Notes under the pieces: model-generated | What the model was told of the DNA's origin: nothing | Database searches by the model: none | What the model saw: the letters and a program-made list of their open reading frames with translations, nothing else | NCBI GenBank assembly: GCA_023374045.1 | Contig: CM041776.1 | Span: 317,056,722-317,120,721, forward strand | Source: Limonium bicolor | Taxonomy: Eukaryota; Streptophyta; Magnoliopsida; Caryophyllales; Plumbaginaceae | Reading direction: 5' to 3' | Length of the DNA: 64,000 nucleotides | Made by a program: the position numbers and the translations under genes | Shown here: piece after piece, positions 13,717 through 24,778 of the stretch | Position numbering within the stretch: position 1 is the stretch's first letter | How the letters are laid out: every line of letters begins with the position of its first letter

Positions 13717-13922
13717 GGAGTACCGCTCTGATGACAAGAGATAGTAGGATTTATACAGTGAGCATAGGTTTTGGGAATACGGGAACGTTGTGAGGATACG
13801 TGACCTTGCGGGGTTGATGCAATGCTTAAAGCTTGCACACCATAGCCGTGGAAGCACTTCAATAATAAATGACCGAGACTACGTATTAGACCGAGTAAAG
13901 GTCTAACCCGTCCTCTTGACTT

Positions 13923-14021
13923 ATGTCAGAGAGAGGTCAGGGTAACAGTACTAAGGAAGAACACGGAGCAGCGGAAGGTGGTGAAGGTCCAGCAACCCCA
14001 AGTAACGCGAAGATGGTATGA
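13923..14021 (+). pseudogene. Possible remnant of a gag start, 32 codons
   Basis: A short open frame begins with MSERGQGNSTKEE about 200 bp after the primer-binding site, where a gag gene would normally start, and ends in TGA. It is polar and Gly/Glu-rich, but matches no gag domain that I can name. The call rests on position only and may be chance. Confidence 0.2.
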
Positions 14022-17000
14022 ACGCTCGCACTCGATGGGAGAGCATCCCGGGAAATTTGCAATGGTACCCCACCCGCCGCAGCCCGTACCTCGAGTACTA
14101 TCTAGTGAGACAATGAAATGAGAAACACCACGGAGATAACTCTCCTGATCGGAAAGACCCGATGTGGATGCTAAGAGGATTATGTTAAATGTAGAAAATA
14201 AGACTTAGTGTTTTTGGTGTAATGTTTAGGACCGGAAGTCCTGGTAATGACGTAATGTCTACCATACGAGGATGAGATAAATAATAGACCGAGTTTGAGG
14301 AGATAATTCCCGTGGGACTAATAGGGTTTGCTTGCCATAAGCAAAGCAACCCTGTCCTACATCCAGGAAAGCACTGATAGTGCGCTTGGGGAAAGAAAGT
14401 GAAATGACGAGTAATGATTAGTTATGATAATGTAACGACGAATGGTGACCTTATAGAAGTCTCACCCGAAGCGAGTAACTCTAAACATGCAACACTGAAG
14501 GTTCAAGATGGCCCGACGTGCATAGAGATCAGAGATAACAGATCGAGTGTAACTGAGAAATCATGAATTCACATCTCCATGAATCTATCATGCATACTGT
14601 AGAATAAACTGACTCGCTAAGTTGCTATCATGCAATGCCTCGAGGGGGAGTAAGACCTTACTACCATGGTAAACTTTGGGAATGAGTGCGGAGCGAGACT
14701 GTATTAATTTGAATAAGAACTTTTGACTGGAACAGGAACCCGATTAGGGAATAGCACTGCACTGACACACCGTACCAGTGGCTCAGTCTGCATGGCGCAC
14801 TTGCCACTGCAAGTGCCACTTTAACCAAAGTATTAAATTTCAACCTACCTTACGCACTTGCTACAGCAAGTGCAGCGACGTAAATTAACCTAAAGGGCGT
14901 AGTGGTCCAAGCATTACCAATAGACACTAAATCTTATGTGAGTCCGTAATGCAATAAAGCAGGACACAACCTTCTTAGGGCAGGGTACGAAACCCTTGGG
15001 TTTGAGGTCGATAAAACCTCGGGAAGACCTAGCCGGTCTGACCATTAAACCTGAAAATAATACACCATTGAGTAGAATATTAAAAGGGGAGTAAATGAGA
15101 ATAACGTAATTAGTGCCTACAAGCCTAACCCCAGTGCCGGTATGGACATTAAACGTCAATCATTACGGTGGGGAGTGACGGGTCTTCAGGACCAGCATAA
15201 CCATATTTAGTGAGTGCGCGACACTCGTGGTTAAACCACTACCATTGAACATTGCCAGAGGGCAAGAAGTGAGCTATACGAGTCAGGACTTTAAAAAAAA
15301 TAATTAATAGGCATGTGAACGTGCAATAAAAGGGCCGGTGTTATGCCCGCACCACACACACCGGAGGTGTTGTTGATCCATTATGCTGCTAGACTCCCGT
15401 ATGGAGGGCAGTGGATATAAACTAAAAAAAAAGTGAAAATTGCCTGATGACGGAAGATACCGTTACCTCAAAGAGGATGGAGGAAATATGAGTTGAATAG
15501 GAGTAAGGACTACACAATGAAGAGAAATGATTAGCGGAAACCACTAAGTTGTGGGTATCCAATTGTAACCTCAGGAGAAGGTATTAGAACCAATTAGGAA
15601 TAAATTAAATAACAAGACCAACAATCATCTAGCTATCAGAATAAGTACTGAGCCCGAATATCGTATGGCATAGGCCTACGGAAGGATACCTTAGTACCAC
15701 CAAAGTGACCTAAAACTAGGGAACAAGGGTGATGAATCACAAGTACTGATTAATATCAGACTAACGGGACTAGCATAAGACAGGGAAACACGAGGTGTCA
15801 ACCTTTATCATGGAGTCCGGAAACACCATAGGGTGTAACCCAATAGATTGGGTGGAGTTCGAATACTGAAAACTCATATCTGAAGGCGTTAACAGCCTAG
15901 GAGTGAACGGGAGAGATAATAAGTAGTTACTGATCCCCACTCACAAATACCAGATGACGAGCATGTGGAAACCAGAATTAGGGCGATAAGTCGCAAACAC
16001 CTATCTTAGAGAAAGTAAAGAAATACACATTAATAAAGGAAACCATAGAACCTAATATTAGAGCCATTCTGACATTAAAGGTTAAGAATTGGCAGCATAG
16101 TTACTCAAACATAAATTACCGAGACTAAGAGTACGATAATCACCGGGTACGAACGCTACGAGTGCACTAAACGAGACATGGGACGACCGCACTCCTAGGA
16201 GCTTGTGGGCCTGACAAACTATATTAAGTTAGTTGGGTAAGTAGTAATGTATCAGTATGGTACCCCATGCATGTAAACGAGTAGTGTAAGGACCCAGGAG
16301 GTAATCAACTCTGTGTCTAAGTCAGCGAATGGAACCTTGACTAGGTAAACCATGTAATGACGAGAGAGATCTCAGTCCAACTAGCAAGGTTAGGAAAATC
16401 AAGGATAGCTTGATAATAAAGTGACATAAGGTCGCAACTCCACAGTGGAGGAGTCAGAACATAAGTTTTACGGATTTTAGTAAACGAGGAAACTAAGGCC
16501 AATTTAATGGTAATGGCAAGTTGAACCCATGAATGAGAAGAGGAATTGTGGTATCTAAGGAAGTTATATTAGAGAAACCTTTGTGATAATAGATGCTACC
16601 CAAAAAGGGGGCACAGAGAGAGTTATACCACGCGCTGAGGGCGCTGCGATGATGTCGCATTAAATAATAATAACCACATGCTCAAGCCATAAAACGTTAG
16701 TATGTTAGTACCAATTAGGGTTGAACAGAAAATGAATACCAAGCTAAAACCCACAGTCGTATTGTATGTTTACAACAGACGAAGGGCAAAAGCGAGCATT
16801 ACAAGAGATACTCTAAGCTGGAGATTAGATACCCATGCAAACCGCAACGGCGGATAACCGTCCAATCGACTGGTACATGGTGCGCAACAAGCGACCATTA
16901 TAATAACTGTTAACCGAATTATGTTGGTAAGAATCAGAAGGTGGAACATCAGATAAGCAAATGGATTCCCCTAATCGAGAAGAGGGATGAACCATATATG

Positions 17001-18550
17001 TGGATGCTAAAGTACCAACACACGAGGGATACGAGTTCACACTAGCAAAAGCGGACCTACAAGGTACCCAAAGAACGAACTCATTCCAGAGGGAAATAAC
17101 TTGGAGTCATGAGGCGCCAGTTAGATGCGCATATCAGACTCGTCTTGATATTTTAGAGACAACTATTGCAAGCACTAGGTGCTCGAGCATAGCTCGACAA
17201 CCCTCATACCGAAGGTTAGTTCGGTAGGGAGGCATGAACTCTTGGGAATATACCATGAGCATGCATAGGATTCAGGAAGACTGAATAGAATAACCAGTTG
17301 AAATAATTAGCGTGTGTAATGATGATACCACGCAGCGATATAGTTTCCTCCATGACCATAATTATGGAAGACCGTGTAGAAAACACCGTCACGTGGAGTA
17401 GAAACCAGCATGAAGCTGCTACTTAAAAGGGTAACTTAACCCTAAAGTAGTTGGGCATACTGCTTGCAGAGCGAGTGGGCCCATAGCACATAGGATAGAC
17501 ATACCTAACAGATTTGGGAAAACAAACGATGTGTTTACATCTCCCGATCAAACCATACATGAACATACATATACCTAACCGACATAGGTAGTATAGCCAG
17601 AGTGGCTAAAGCCCGACCCGAGAGGAAAAGGGTAATGTATACGTAGCACATCAGTGCACGAATATTCCATATGAGTGGAACATCTTGTACTTATTACTTC
17701 AAGATGACATATTCGTAGATTACGTGGGCGTAATCCCTTTTAAGGGGGAGAGCGATTTCGCACGCTTAAAATATACCGTACGTAGGAGTACGTAGCGCAT
17801 GGTACATGCTGCAAACTATTATTGTACGTAAAGTACAAGTATTATGACTGTGTTATATTACTTGAGGTAATATTATGATGTATTATGTGTATGAATATAT
17901 ATATATATATTTTAGTTCGCATTGTGTGGCGAATAGGAAAGGGAGAACAGATAGAGTGTTCTTATTCTATCCCGATTATTTATGCAAACGTTGCGAACAT
18001 TAAACACATAAACGCCTAACTTGTTAGCTCCGGTAGAGAGTTCAAGTAGGTCTATCTGGTAGCTTCGGTGGGAGATTTCAAAGAAGGAGTAGAAAGCTCC
18101 ATACTATATGATTTGTGACTCGGTATGAAACCGATTATTGGAATGCGATGAGTAAGTCGGCATGAGACCGATGTGTAACCTAGTGGAGGTAAGCCTCTAG
18201 GATTGTATGAATAATTATAAGGTACATGAGGATACTGATATCTTGGTTACATGATTATTGGTATCCTAATGATATAGGATTAGTGAATACATATTGTTGA
18301 CTTGTGTATGACTTGATGGATCAGAACACAAGGTGGAAATATCAACGAGGAAACAAGATTAGAAAAAATAAAAATTGATTGATTGAAATTGACGTGGAAG
18401 TTGAACTTGATCTGGTCAACGAAACCGAAACAATTGAGTGATGAGATGAGATGATGAGAGTGAACACTGATCACTCGGGGTTGAACTCTCGAAACTCCTA
18501 CAAGTGGACACAGATATGAATAGAAATTGGAATTTAGGGCGTCACTCGAA

Positions 18551-18760
18551 GAGCCGTGGACCGTGGAGTCCTTTGTCATTAGACCGGTGTGTCTGCGAGT
18601 GACATCACCCAGAGAGCCGTGGACCGCAGAGCCCTTTGTCATTAGACCGGTGTGTCTGTGGGTGACTAAGGAAATAAGGTGATACTGTCCGAGGAGCCGT
18701 GGACCGCAGTGTCCTTCGTTATTAAACCGTGTGTCCGCGGGTAGTAGACGTTGGTTAGCA
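18551..18760. repeat. GAGCCGTGGACC minisatellite, three units
   Basis: Three imperfect units start with GAGCCGTGGACCG at 18551, 18614 and 18694, each followed by ATTAGACCGGTGTGTCTG or a close variant. Spacing is 63 and 80 bp. The array lies about 0.5-0.7 kb before the polypurine tract. The same units reappear at 24071-24270 in the second, partial internal copy. Confidence 0.85.
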
Positions 18761-18935
18761 TGGGGTTGGGGATCGTCAAGTCCTGGTCTTTAAGACTGCT
18801 TCCCTGTGATTTGTCAACGTTAACTATATGTGCACACATACATGTGGAATGATGTGTGAGTATCCTCGCGAGATACTAACATGTAGATAGGGATGCGTGG
18901 AGTATCCCTTGCAAACACCTTTGAGTACTTTATGG

Positions 18936-19066
18936 ATTTGCACCTTGTCTAGTGCTGTGTACTATGAGTTTTGCACCTTGTCTAGTGCTGTGTACTGAGT
19001 TTTGCACCTTGTCTAGTGCTGTGTACTATGAGTTTTGCACCTTGTTTAGTGCTGTTTATGAATGAA
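18936..19066. repeat. TTTGCACCTTGTCTAGTGCTG tandem repeat, four units
   Basis: Four units of about 30-36 bp contain GCACCTTGTCTAGTGCTGTG followed by TACTATGAGTT or a variant. They sit 200-330 bp before the polypurine tract, and a slightly decayed copy lies at 24455-24590. Short repeats in the 3' untranslated part are common in some plant Ty3/gypsy-derived elements. Confidence 0.85.
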
Positions 19067-19248
19067 TGTGTCATGATTATTGACTATATGGAATGAGATG
19101 GATGCTGTATCAAATGTGATACATAAAGACTAGGTCTGAACGTAGTGGGAATGTACTCCCTAGTGATGATCTGTCTGTGATTACTTAGTGGAACTGGATT
19201 CCTTAGGTGAACTGTTGATGAGTAAGGACTTCGGGACGAAGCCTTTTT

Positions 19249-19256
19249 AAGGGGGG
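19249..19256 (+). other. Polypurine tract
   Basis: AAGGGGGG lies five bases before the TG of the next LTR copy. This is the expected place for the primer of plus-strand DNA synthesis. A matching tract, AGGGGGG, lies at about 24767-24773 before LTR3. Confidence 0.8.
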
Positions 19257-19261
19257 TAGAC

Positions 19262-22200
19262 TGAAATACCCCTAACCTTAAAAACTTAATTAAATGATCT
19301 ACTAATGATCTAAGATGGATTAAACATCTAATCACATTGACTAAGGCCTAAACGTGCCTTAAAAGTCAACTGAGAACAACAGTGGTCAACACAAAGCAAG
19401 ACTTTGCACCCTTTGACTGTTTAGGGTAAATAAATACCCAAATGAACTACTTAGGACCTAAAAATTTTTCCTAAGCTTATTAACACATTACTAAACATAT
19501 TACAATTGTGGACAACACTCCAACACAAAGAACAAGCATTTTCATGCTTCAAGGTCAAGTAGGGCAAAAATGTGCTCTAAGGGAACCCTAAAGGTCTAAT
19601 GACCTCTAAATGATATAAAATTGGATACCATGATCAAATATCATGTAAGGAACACAAAAAAACAATTCTCAAAGAAAACAGAGCTCAGAAACACCCTGCG
19701 ACTCAAAATGTGCACTAAAATTCCTTAAAGCACGTTTTTGTGTAATTGCCTTCTAAATTGGCTTTTAAATGGGCTTAAAGGTTATAATTACCTATAAATA
19801 TGCTAATATATCATATTATAACATATTAGGAATTTAATTCCAGAAATTTACAAATTTTTACAAGTTTAATATTAAAATATTAATAAAACCCTAAAGGGGG
19901 GCCCGTTTGAGTCAACGTTGACCAAGAATGGTCAAGAGGTCAAAGTTGACCCCTTGGATTCCATAGAGTCGGTAGCCACAAGGCAGGGGGAGCCTGATTG
20001 AACTGAATTATTGACAAAAGGAGACTTAGTGGAGTGTTACTTTTCCATTTAATAAGAAATTAATACTTTAACTTACCTTTTCCTTATTTTCTTCATTATC
20101 CCTCCATTATCTCTTGTCTCCAACGACTCCTTGCTCATTCCTTCTGTCCCAGCCGAGCTCACCTGCTCTTAGTCTCACCATTGTTGAGCTTTGAAGCTAT
20201 CTATTAAGGAAACCAACCTAATTCACCTAAGGTAATGGTTTAAGGCATAAAATAGCTCATTTTCTTCCTTTCATCAAGGGCTATCTTATGAGCTAACTTC
20301 TATACTCTTCACATGGCTCAATCTCAGTGTGTAGATGTTAGAGTAAGATTTCAAATTCGTTGGTAAGGGTTCTTGGAGCTAAGAACACAAAAATCATCCT
20401 TTAAGGTAAAAATGTGCTTTAAGCACATATCTTTTGATTCCCTTCAAATTCGGCTGTGAAACTTTGTTTCTAAGCTTATAATCTTCATCTTAACATACTT
20501 ATTCAGTTGGTACATCAAGAGCTTTGAAGTATAACCAGATCCAAGACTAAAACACCATTTTAGGCATTTTAAACAAGGTAAAGATTAGCCATCTTCTAAT
20601 CTGAGTTATACCAGTTTAAAGCTTGGTTTTAGTAGCTCTTTTAACACTCTTTGCCTACTGTAAAAACAGGCCGTGACCAACCTTATTTACCTTGGCATTT
20701 TGAGGTAAATTTTACCTTGAAAATTGACATTAAACACTTCTTATGGTTAGACTTGCTTGGAGACTAATCATGCCTTAATTGCTGTTTGAAAACATGTAAA
20801 TAATGCTGTGGAAATTTTATCCTAAGCTGGGCGTGGCCAAACAAGGCTTAAACTAGGCAAAAACAAGGTATAAATCACTTAAACCTTCACTTGGTATATT
20901 AATATGTGTTTATACATATGTATATATTGTGCCGTGAGTGAATGGGTAATTAAGGTCTTATTTTGACCTTAGGTGGTTAAGGAATGGTTTAATAAATTTA
21001 TATAACTAATTAATAAGCATAATTGTCAAATTTAAGACATTATGTGGAAAATTGGTAAATAAAGAAAATATATGGTAAGGGCCGAGAGTTTATAGTACTT
21101 TTGGGCATTTATGTGTAATTTATTTTATAAGCCAATGTTTGTAATAAGGCCATGTACTTTAGGCCATTTTATTTATGCATTTATAAGCTTTTAATTAAGT
21201 TTAGGTGCTAAATATGCATTACCGCATATTATTGGGGTTATAGTGTAAATAAATTAAATTTGGGGACTATATATTAATAAAGCCGAAAATTAGGGGTTTA
21301 AATGACTTTATATAAATATTATAAGATTATATAAAGGGTTTTTGGTTAAATGGTAATTTCTGAAAAGATATGGGTATAAACCGTAATAGATGGGGATTAA
21401 TGGTCAAGGAAGTATTAAGGTGGTCAACCTTGACCATATGGTAGGTTTTGACCAAATTAAATAAGCAAGATAACTTATTTAAGGTTTTATAATAAGTTAT
21501 GTACTTAATTGTAACAACTTTATAACATATGTGGTATATATGTTATTACCAAAAATAAAGGGTGTATAATGGTATTATAAACACCCATGGGCTATTAGGA
21601 ATTTTTAGGAATTTATTGGGTTGATTTTTTTTGGAATTAAAATAAACTATATATGTATAATATTAGTTATTATGTCATTATGACACTTTGGAGAAATATA
21701 TGTGGTGGTATAGTAAATACCGAAAGTATATGGGTTAATAAGGTAATTATAACCCTTTGGTAAAATTTGGTGATTTTTAGAATTATATAAGGGTATTTAT
21801 TGAGATATATGTATAATATATAGTTTTAATGAATTATTAAACTATATGTTATAAATTGGGCCAAATGGCAATTATAAAACATATACGGGCCTGTTTGGAA
21901 TTTTACAAAATATAACCATAGGTTATACCCTTTTTATAAGTTAGAAATGTTATATTAAATGGTATATATAACATGGTATAAATAATGGGGTGATTTTGTA
22001 AATAATGGAAACTCTGGTTTATAGAGAAAAGAATAAGGTTTAATATATGTGCCTATGCGGCAATATATAATAGTTTTGTATAAAAACTATAGGTTATGAA
22101 TTAAAGGGAAAAAAATTTCATAATATATGATATTAGTATATGGTATAACATTACATAATGTCATGTGGTCAAAATAGAATTTAAATAAATTCAAGGGCTG

Positions 22201-23279
22201 TACTGAAATAATAATAAGAGTTGGAAAATGGATTTTAGACTATGGTCTACTATGTTATAAATGTTATAACAATTATATGGTATAAAGGTGGTTTTAATGG
22301 AATTAAAATAAGTAAGGATATTCACATTAAGTAATGTGACAAACTATAAATAAATAGGATTTATAAACTAAGGTATTTGTTGATTAAACCTTGGGAGTTG
22401 TAAAGATACAACATAAAATGTTACATAATATTAGGATAGTAATCTTAATGTAAGTTGTATAATATAGTACAACTAAAGGGGAATAATCATCTAATAAAAG
22501 ATGACAAAAATGTAACATATAATATAAGAGTTTATAACTCATGGAACTTACCTATGTGGTAAATATATGCGTACACAAAAAAAATGTATATGAGGATGTA
22601 TATAGTTCAAAGTATTTTTACAGATGAATTTTACTACATTAAATGTGGAAAAACTAACCTTAGGAAAATAAATACTAAGGTAAAATGTTTGATATATGAT
22701 TAAGGATTATACATGCGAATATAGAAACAAACTATATAATATACAAGGGTATATTAAGTTACATGTCATAATAAACGTTTAAAGTTAAGTATATTAATAT
22801 ACTCGACGTAATCACGCATGAAATATGACGTTTCTCCAAATTCCGAGTTAAGCCGAAAACCCGACAAACGTTGACAGTTAATAACGGGGGATTAACCGGG
22901 AGGTAGTAGCGACGGTACGGGGTACGTAGAGTTAAGCTGTTATATGGGATTCTAATCAGGAGCGTTATGTATTGTTAGACTGCTAGAGACGACACGAGGA
23001 GCATCGGATCTAGCTGAATCATACTCCACCGTAATACTTTCAGGGTGAACGGTATGTTATTTATGTGGCTTGATTGTCTCTGAGGATTTTCTCAGTTCAG
23101 ACATTGTGTGAAAATCTGTGATAAGATTGAATGTCTGCTTGTGTGAATTAATATGCTTGAGTTGCGTATTAATGCTGCTTTATTATTATTATTACTGTTG
23201 TACGATAACAGTACCGTTCGTATATATGAACATATTATAAAACGAACTAGCGGCAATGATGCTATCTTATATGTGTAAT
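19262..23279 (+). mobile_element. LARD-like element, middle LTR copy (LTR2), truncated at its 3' end
   Basis: It begins TGAAATACCCC directly after the polypurine region and follows LTR1 almost base for base for about 4.0 kb. It stops matching after ATGTGTAAT at 23279, so the last 1.3 kb of the LTR is missing. ATGTGTAAT is also found in LTR3 at that place but not in LTR1. What follows is not LTR sequence. Confidence 0.85.
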
Positions 23280-23539
23280 GTTATAACCCATAAATTTCGT
23301 TGCGTTCTATTTCGTTTGATGTTACCTTAAGCTGGTTTATTGTCGTTTAGGACATGGAAGTCCTGATTAAAGAAACCGGGGGTGAAGAGGTCTTTTCCCC
23401 ATCCGTTCTATTTTCTGGTGAGAGGACTCCCATATTAGAATTATTTCCTTCCTCTTAATTAATTCCCTTAACCCTTTTAATCAGTAATACCCACTTCCTA
23501 ATCACGTTCATATCCACTCACCTATTTCCGTTCAGTTCT
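23280..23539. other. 260 bp of unknown origin next to an assembly gap
   Basis: Starting with GTTATAACCCATAAATTTCG, this stretch matches neither LTR1 nor LTR3, and I could not find it elsewhere in the window. It could be internal sequence of a related element, a junction from recombination, or a misjoin. A short stretch near 23350 (TTTAGGACATGGAAGTCCTG) faintly recalls 14225-14245 (TTTAGGACCGGAAGTCCTG) in the element's internal region. Confidence 0.5.
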
Positions 23540-24039
23540 NNNNNNNNNNNNNNNNNNNNNNNNNNNNNNNNNNNNNNNNNNNNNNNNNNNNNNNNNNNNN
23601 NNNNNNNNNNNNNNNNNNNNNNNNNNNNNNNNNNNNNNNNNNNNNNNNNNNNNNNNNNNNNNNNNNNNNNNNNNNNNNNNNNNNNNNNNNNNNNNNNNNN
23701 NNNNNNNNNNNNNNNNNNNNNNNNNNNNNNNNNNNNNNNNNNNNNNNNNNNNNNNNNNNNNNNNNNNNNNNNNNNNNNNNNNNNNNNNNNNNNNNNNNNN
23801 NNNNNNNNNNNNNNNNNNNNNNNNNNNNNNNNNNNNNNNNNNNNNNNNNNNNNNNNNNNNNNNNNNNNNNNNNNNNNNNNNNNNNNNNNNNNNNNNNNNN
23901 NNNNNNNNNNNNNNNNNNNNNNNNNNNNNNNNNNNNNNNNNNNNNNNNNNNNNNNNNNNNNNNNNNNNNNNNNNNNNNNNNNNNNNNNNNNNNNNNNNNN
24001 NNNNNNNNNNNNNNNNNNNNNNNNNNNNNNNNNNNNNNN
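23540..24039. other. Assembly gap, 500 N
   Basis: The run is exactly 500 N, which is typical of a scaffold gap of unknown true length. The 260-codon frame reported across it on the minus strand is an artefact. Confidence 0.99.
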
Positions 24040-24778
24040 ATAGAAATTGGAATTTAGGGCGTCACTCGAAGAGCCGTGGACCGTGGAGTCCTTCGTCATT
24101 AGACCGGTGTGTCTGCGAGTGACATCACCCAGAGAGCCGTGGACCGTAGAGCCCTTTGTCATTAGACCGGTGTGTCTGTGGGTGACTAAGGAAATAAGGT
24201 GATACTGTCCGAGGAGCCGTGGACCGCAGTGTCCTTCGTTATTAAACCGGTGTGACCGCAGGTAGTAGACGTTGGTTAGCATGGGGTTGGGGATCGTCAA
24301 GTCTAGTCTTTAAGACTACTTCCCTGTGATTTGTCAACGTTAACTATATGTGCACACATACATGTGGAATGATGTGTGAGTATCCTCGCGAGATACTAAC
24401 ATGTAGATAGGGATGCGTGGAGTATCCCTTGCAAACACCTTTGAGTACTTTATGAGATTTGCACTTGTCTAGTGTTGTGTACTATGGTTTTGCACCTTGT
24501 CTAGTGCTGTGTACATGAGTTTTGCACTTTGTCTAGTGTTGTGTACTATGAGTTTTGCACCTTGTTTAGTGTTGTTCATGAATGAATGTGTCATGATTAT
24601 GACTATATGGAATGAGACGGATGCTGTATCAAATGTGATACATAAAGACTAGGTCTGAACGTAGTGGAAGGTACTCCCTAGTGATGATCTGTCTGTGATT
24701 ACTTAGTGGAACTGGATTCCTCAGGTGAACTGTTGATGAGTAAGGACTTCGGGACGAAGCCTTTTTAGGGGGGTAGAC
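24040..24778 (+). mobile_element. Second copy of the 3' end of the LARD internal region
   Basis: This corresponds to 18520-19261, including both minisatellites and the polypurine tract, with scattered substitutions and small deletions. It leads straight into LTR3 at 24779. The rest of the second internal copy, if it exists, lies in the gap. Confidence 0.88.

Larger units (their letters stand above)
13701..19261 (+). mobile_element. LARD-like element, internal region, 5561 bp, no intact gag-pol
   Basis: The region is bounded by a Met-tRNA primer-binding site on the left and a polypurine tract on the right, so it is the internal part of an LTR retrotransposon. No protease, reverse transcriptase, RNase H or integrase motif could be read, and the longest open frame is 120 codons. 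This fits a large retrotransposon derivative (LARD), which depends on proteins from a partner element. Sequence from about 14030 to 17880 shows nothing I recognise. The end carries two minisatellites (18551-18760 and 18936-19066). Confidence 0.72.

Noticed and set aside
14030..17880. Hidden pol gene in the LARD interior
   Set aside because: I looked for reverse transcriptase, RNase H and integrase motifs in the open frames and found none. Frames are short throughout.
18280..18642. 120-codon minus-strand open frame with a repeated TGLMTK peptide
   Set aside because: The repeat is the translated minisatellite on the antisense strand of a retrotransposon interior.
23518..24300. 260-codon minus-strand open frame
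   Set aside because: It runs through the 500-N gap. The readable ends are LARD minisatellite sequence.
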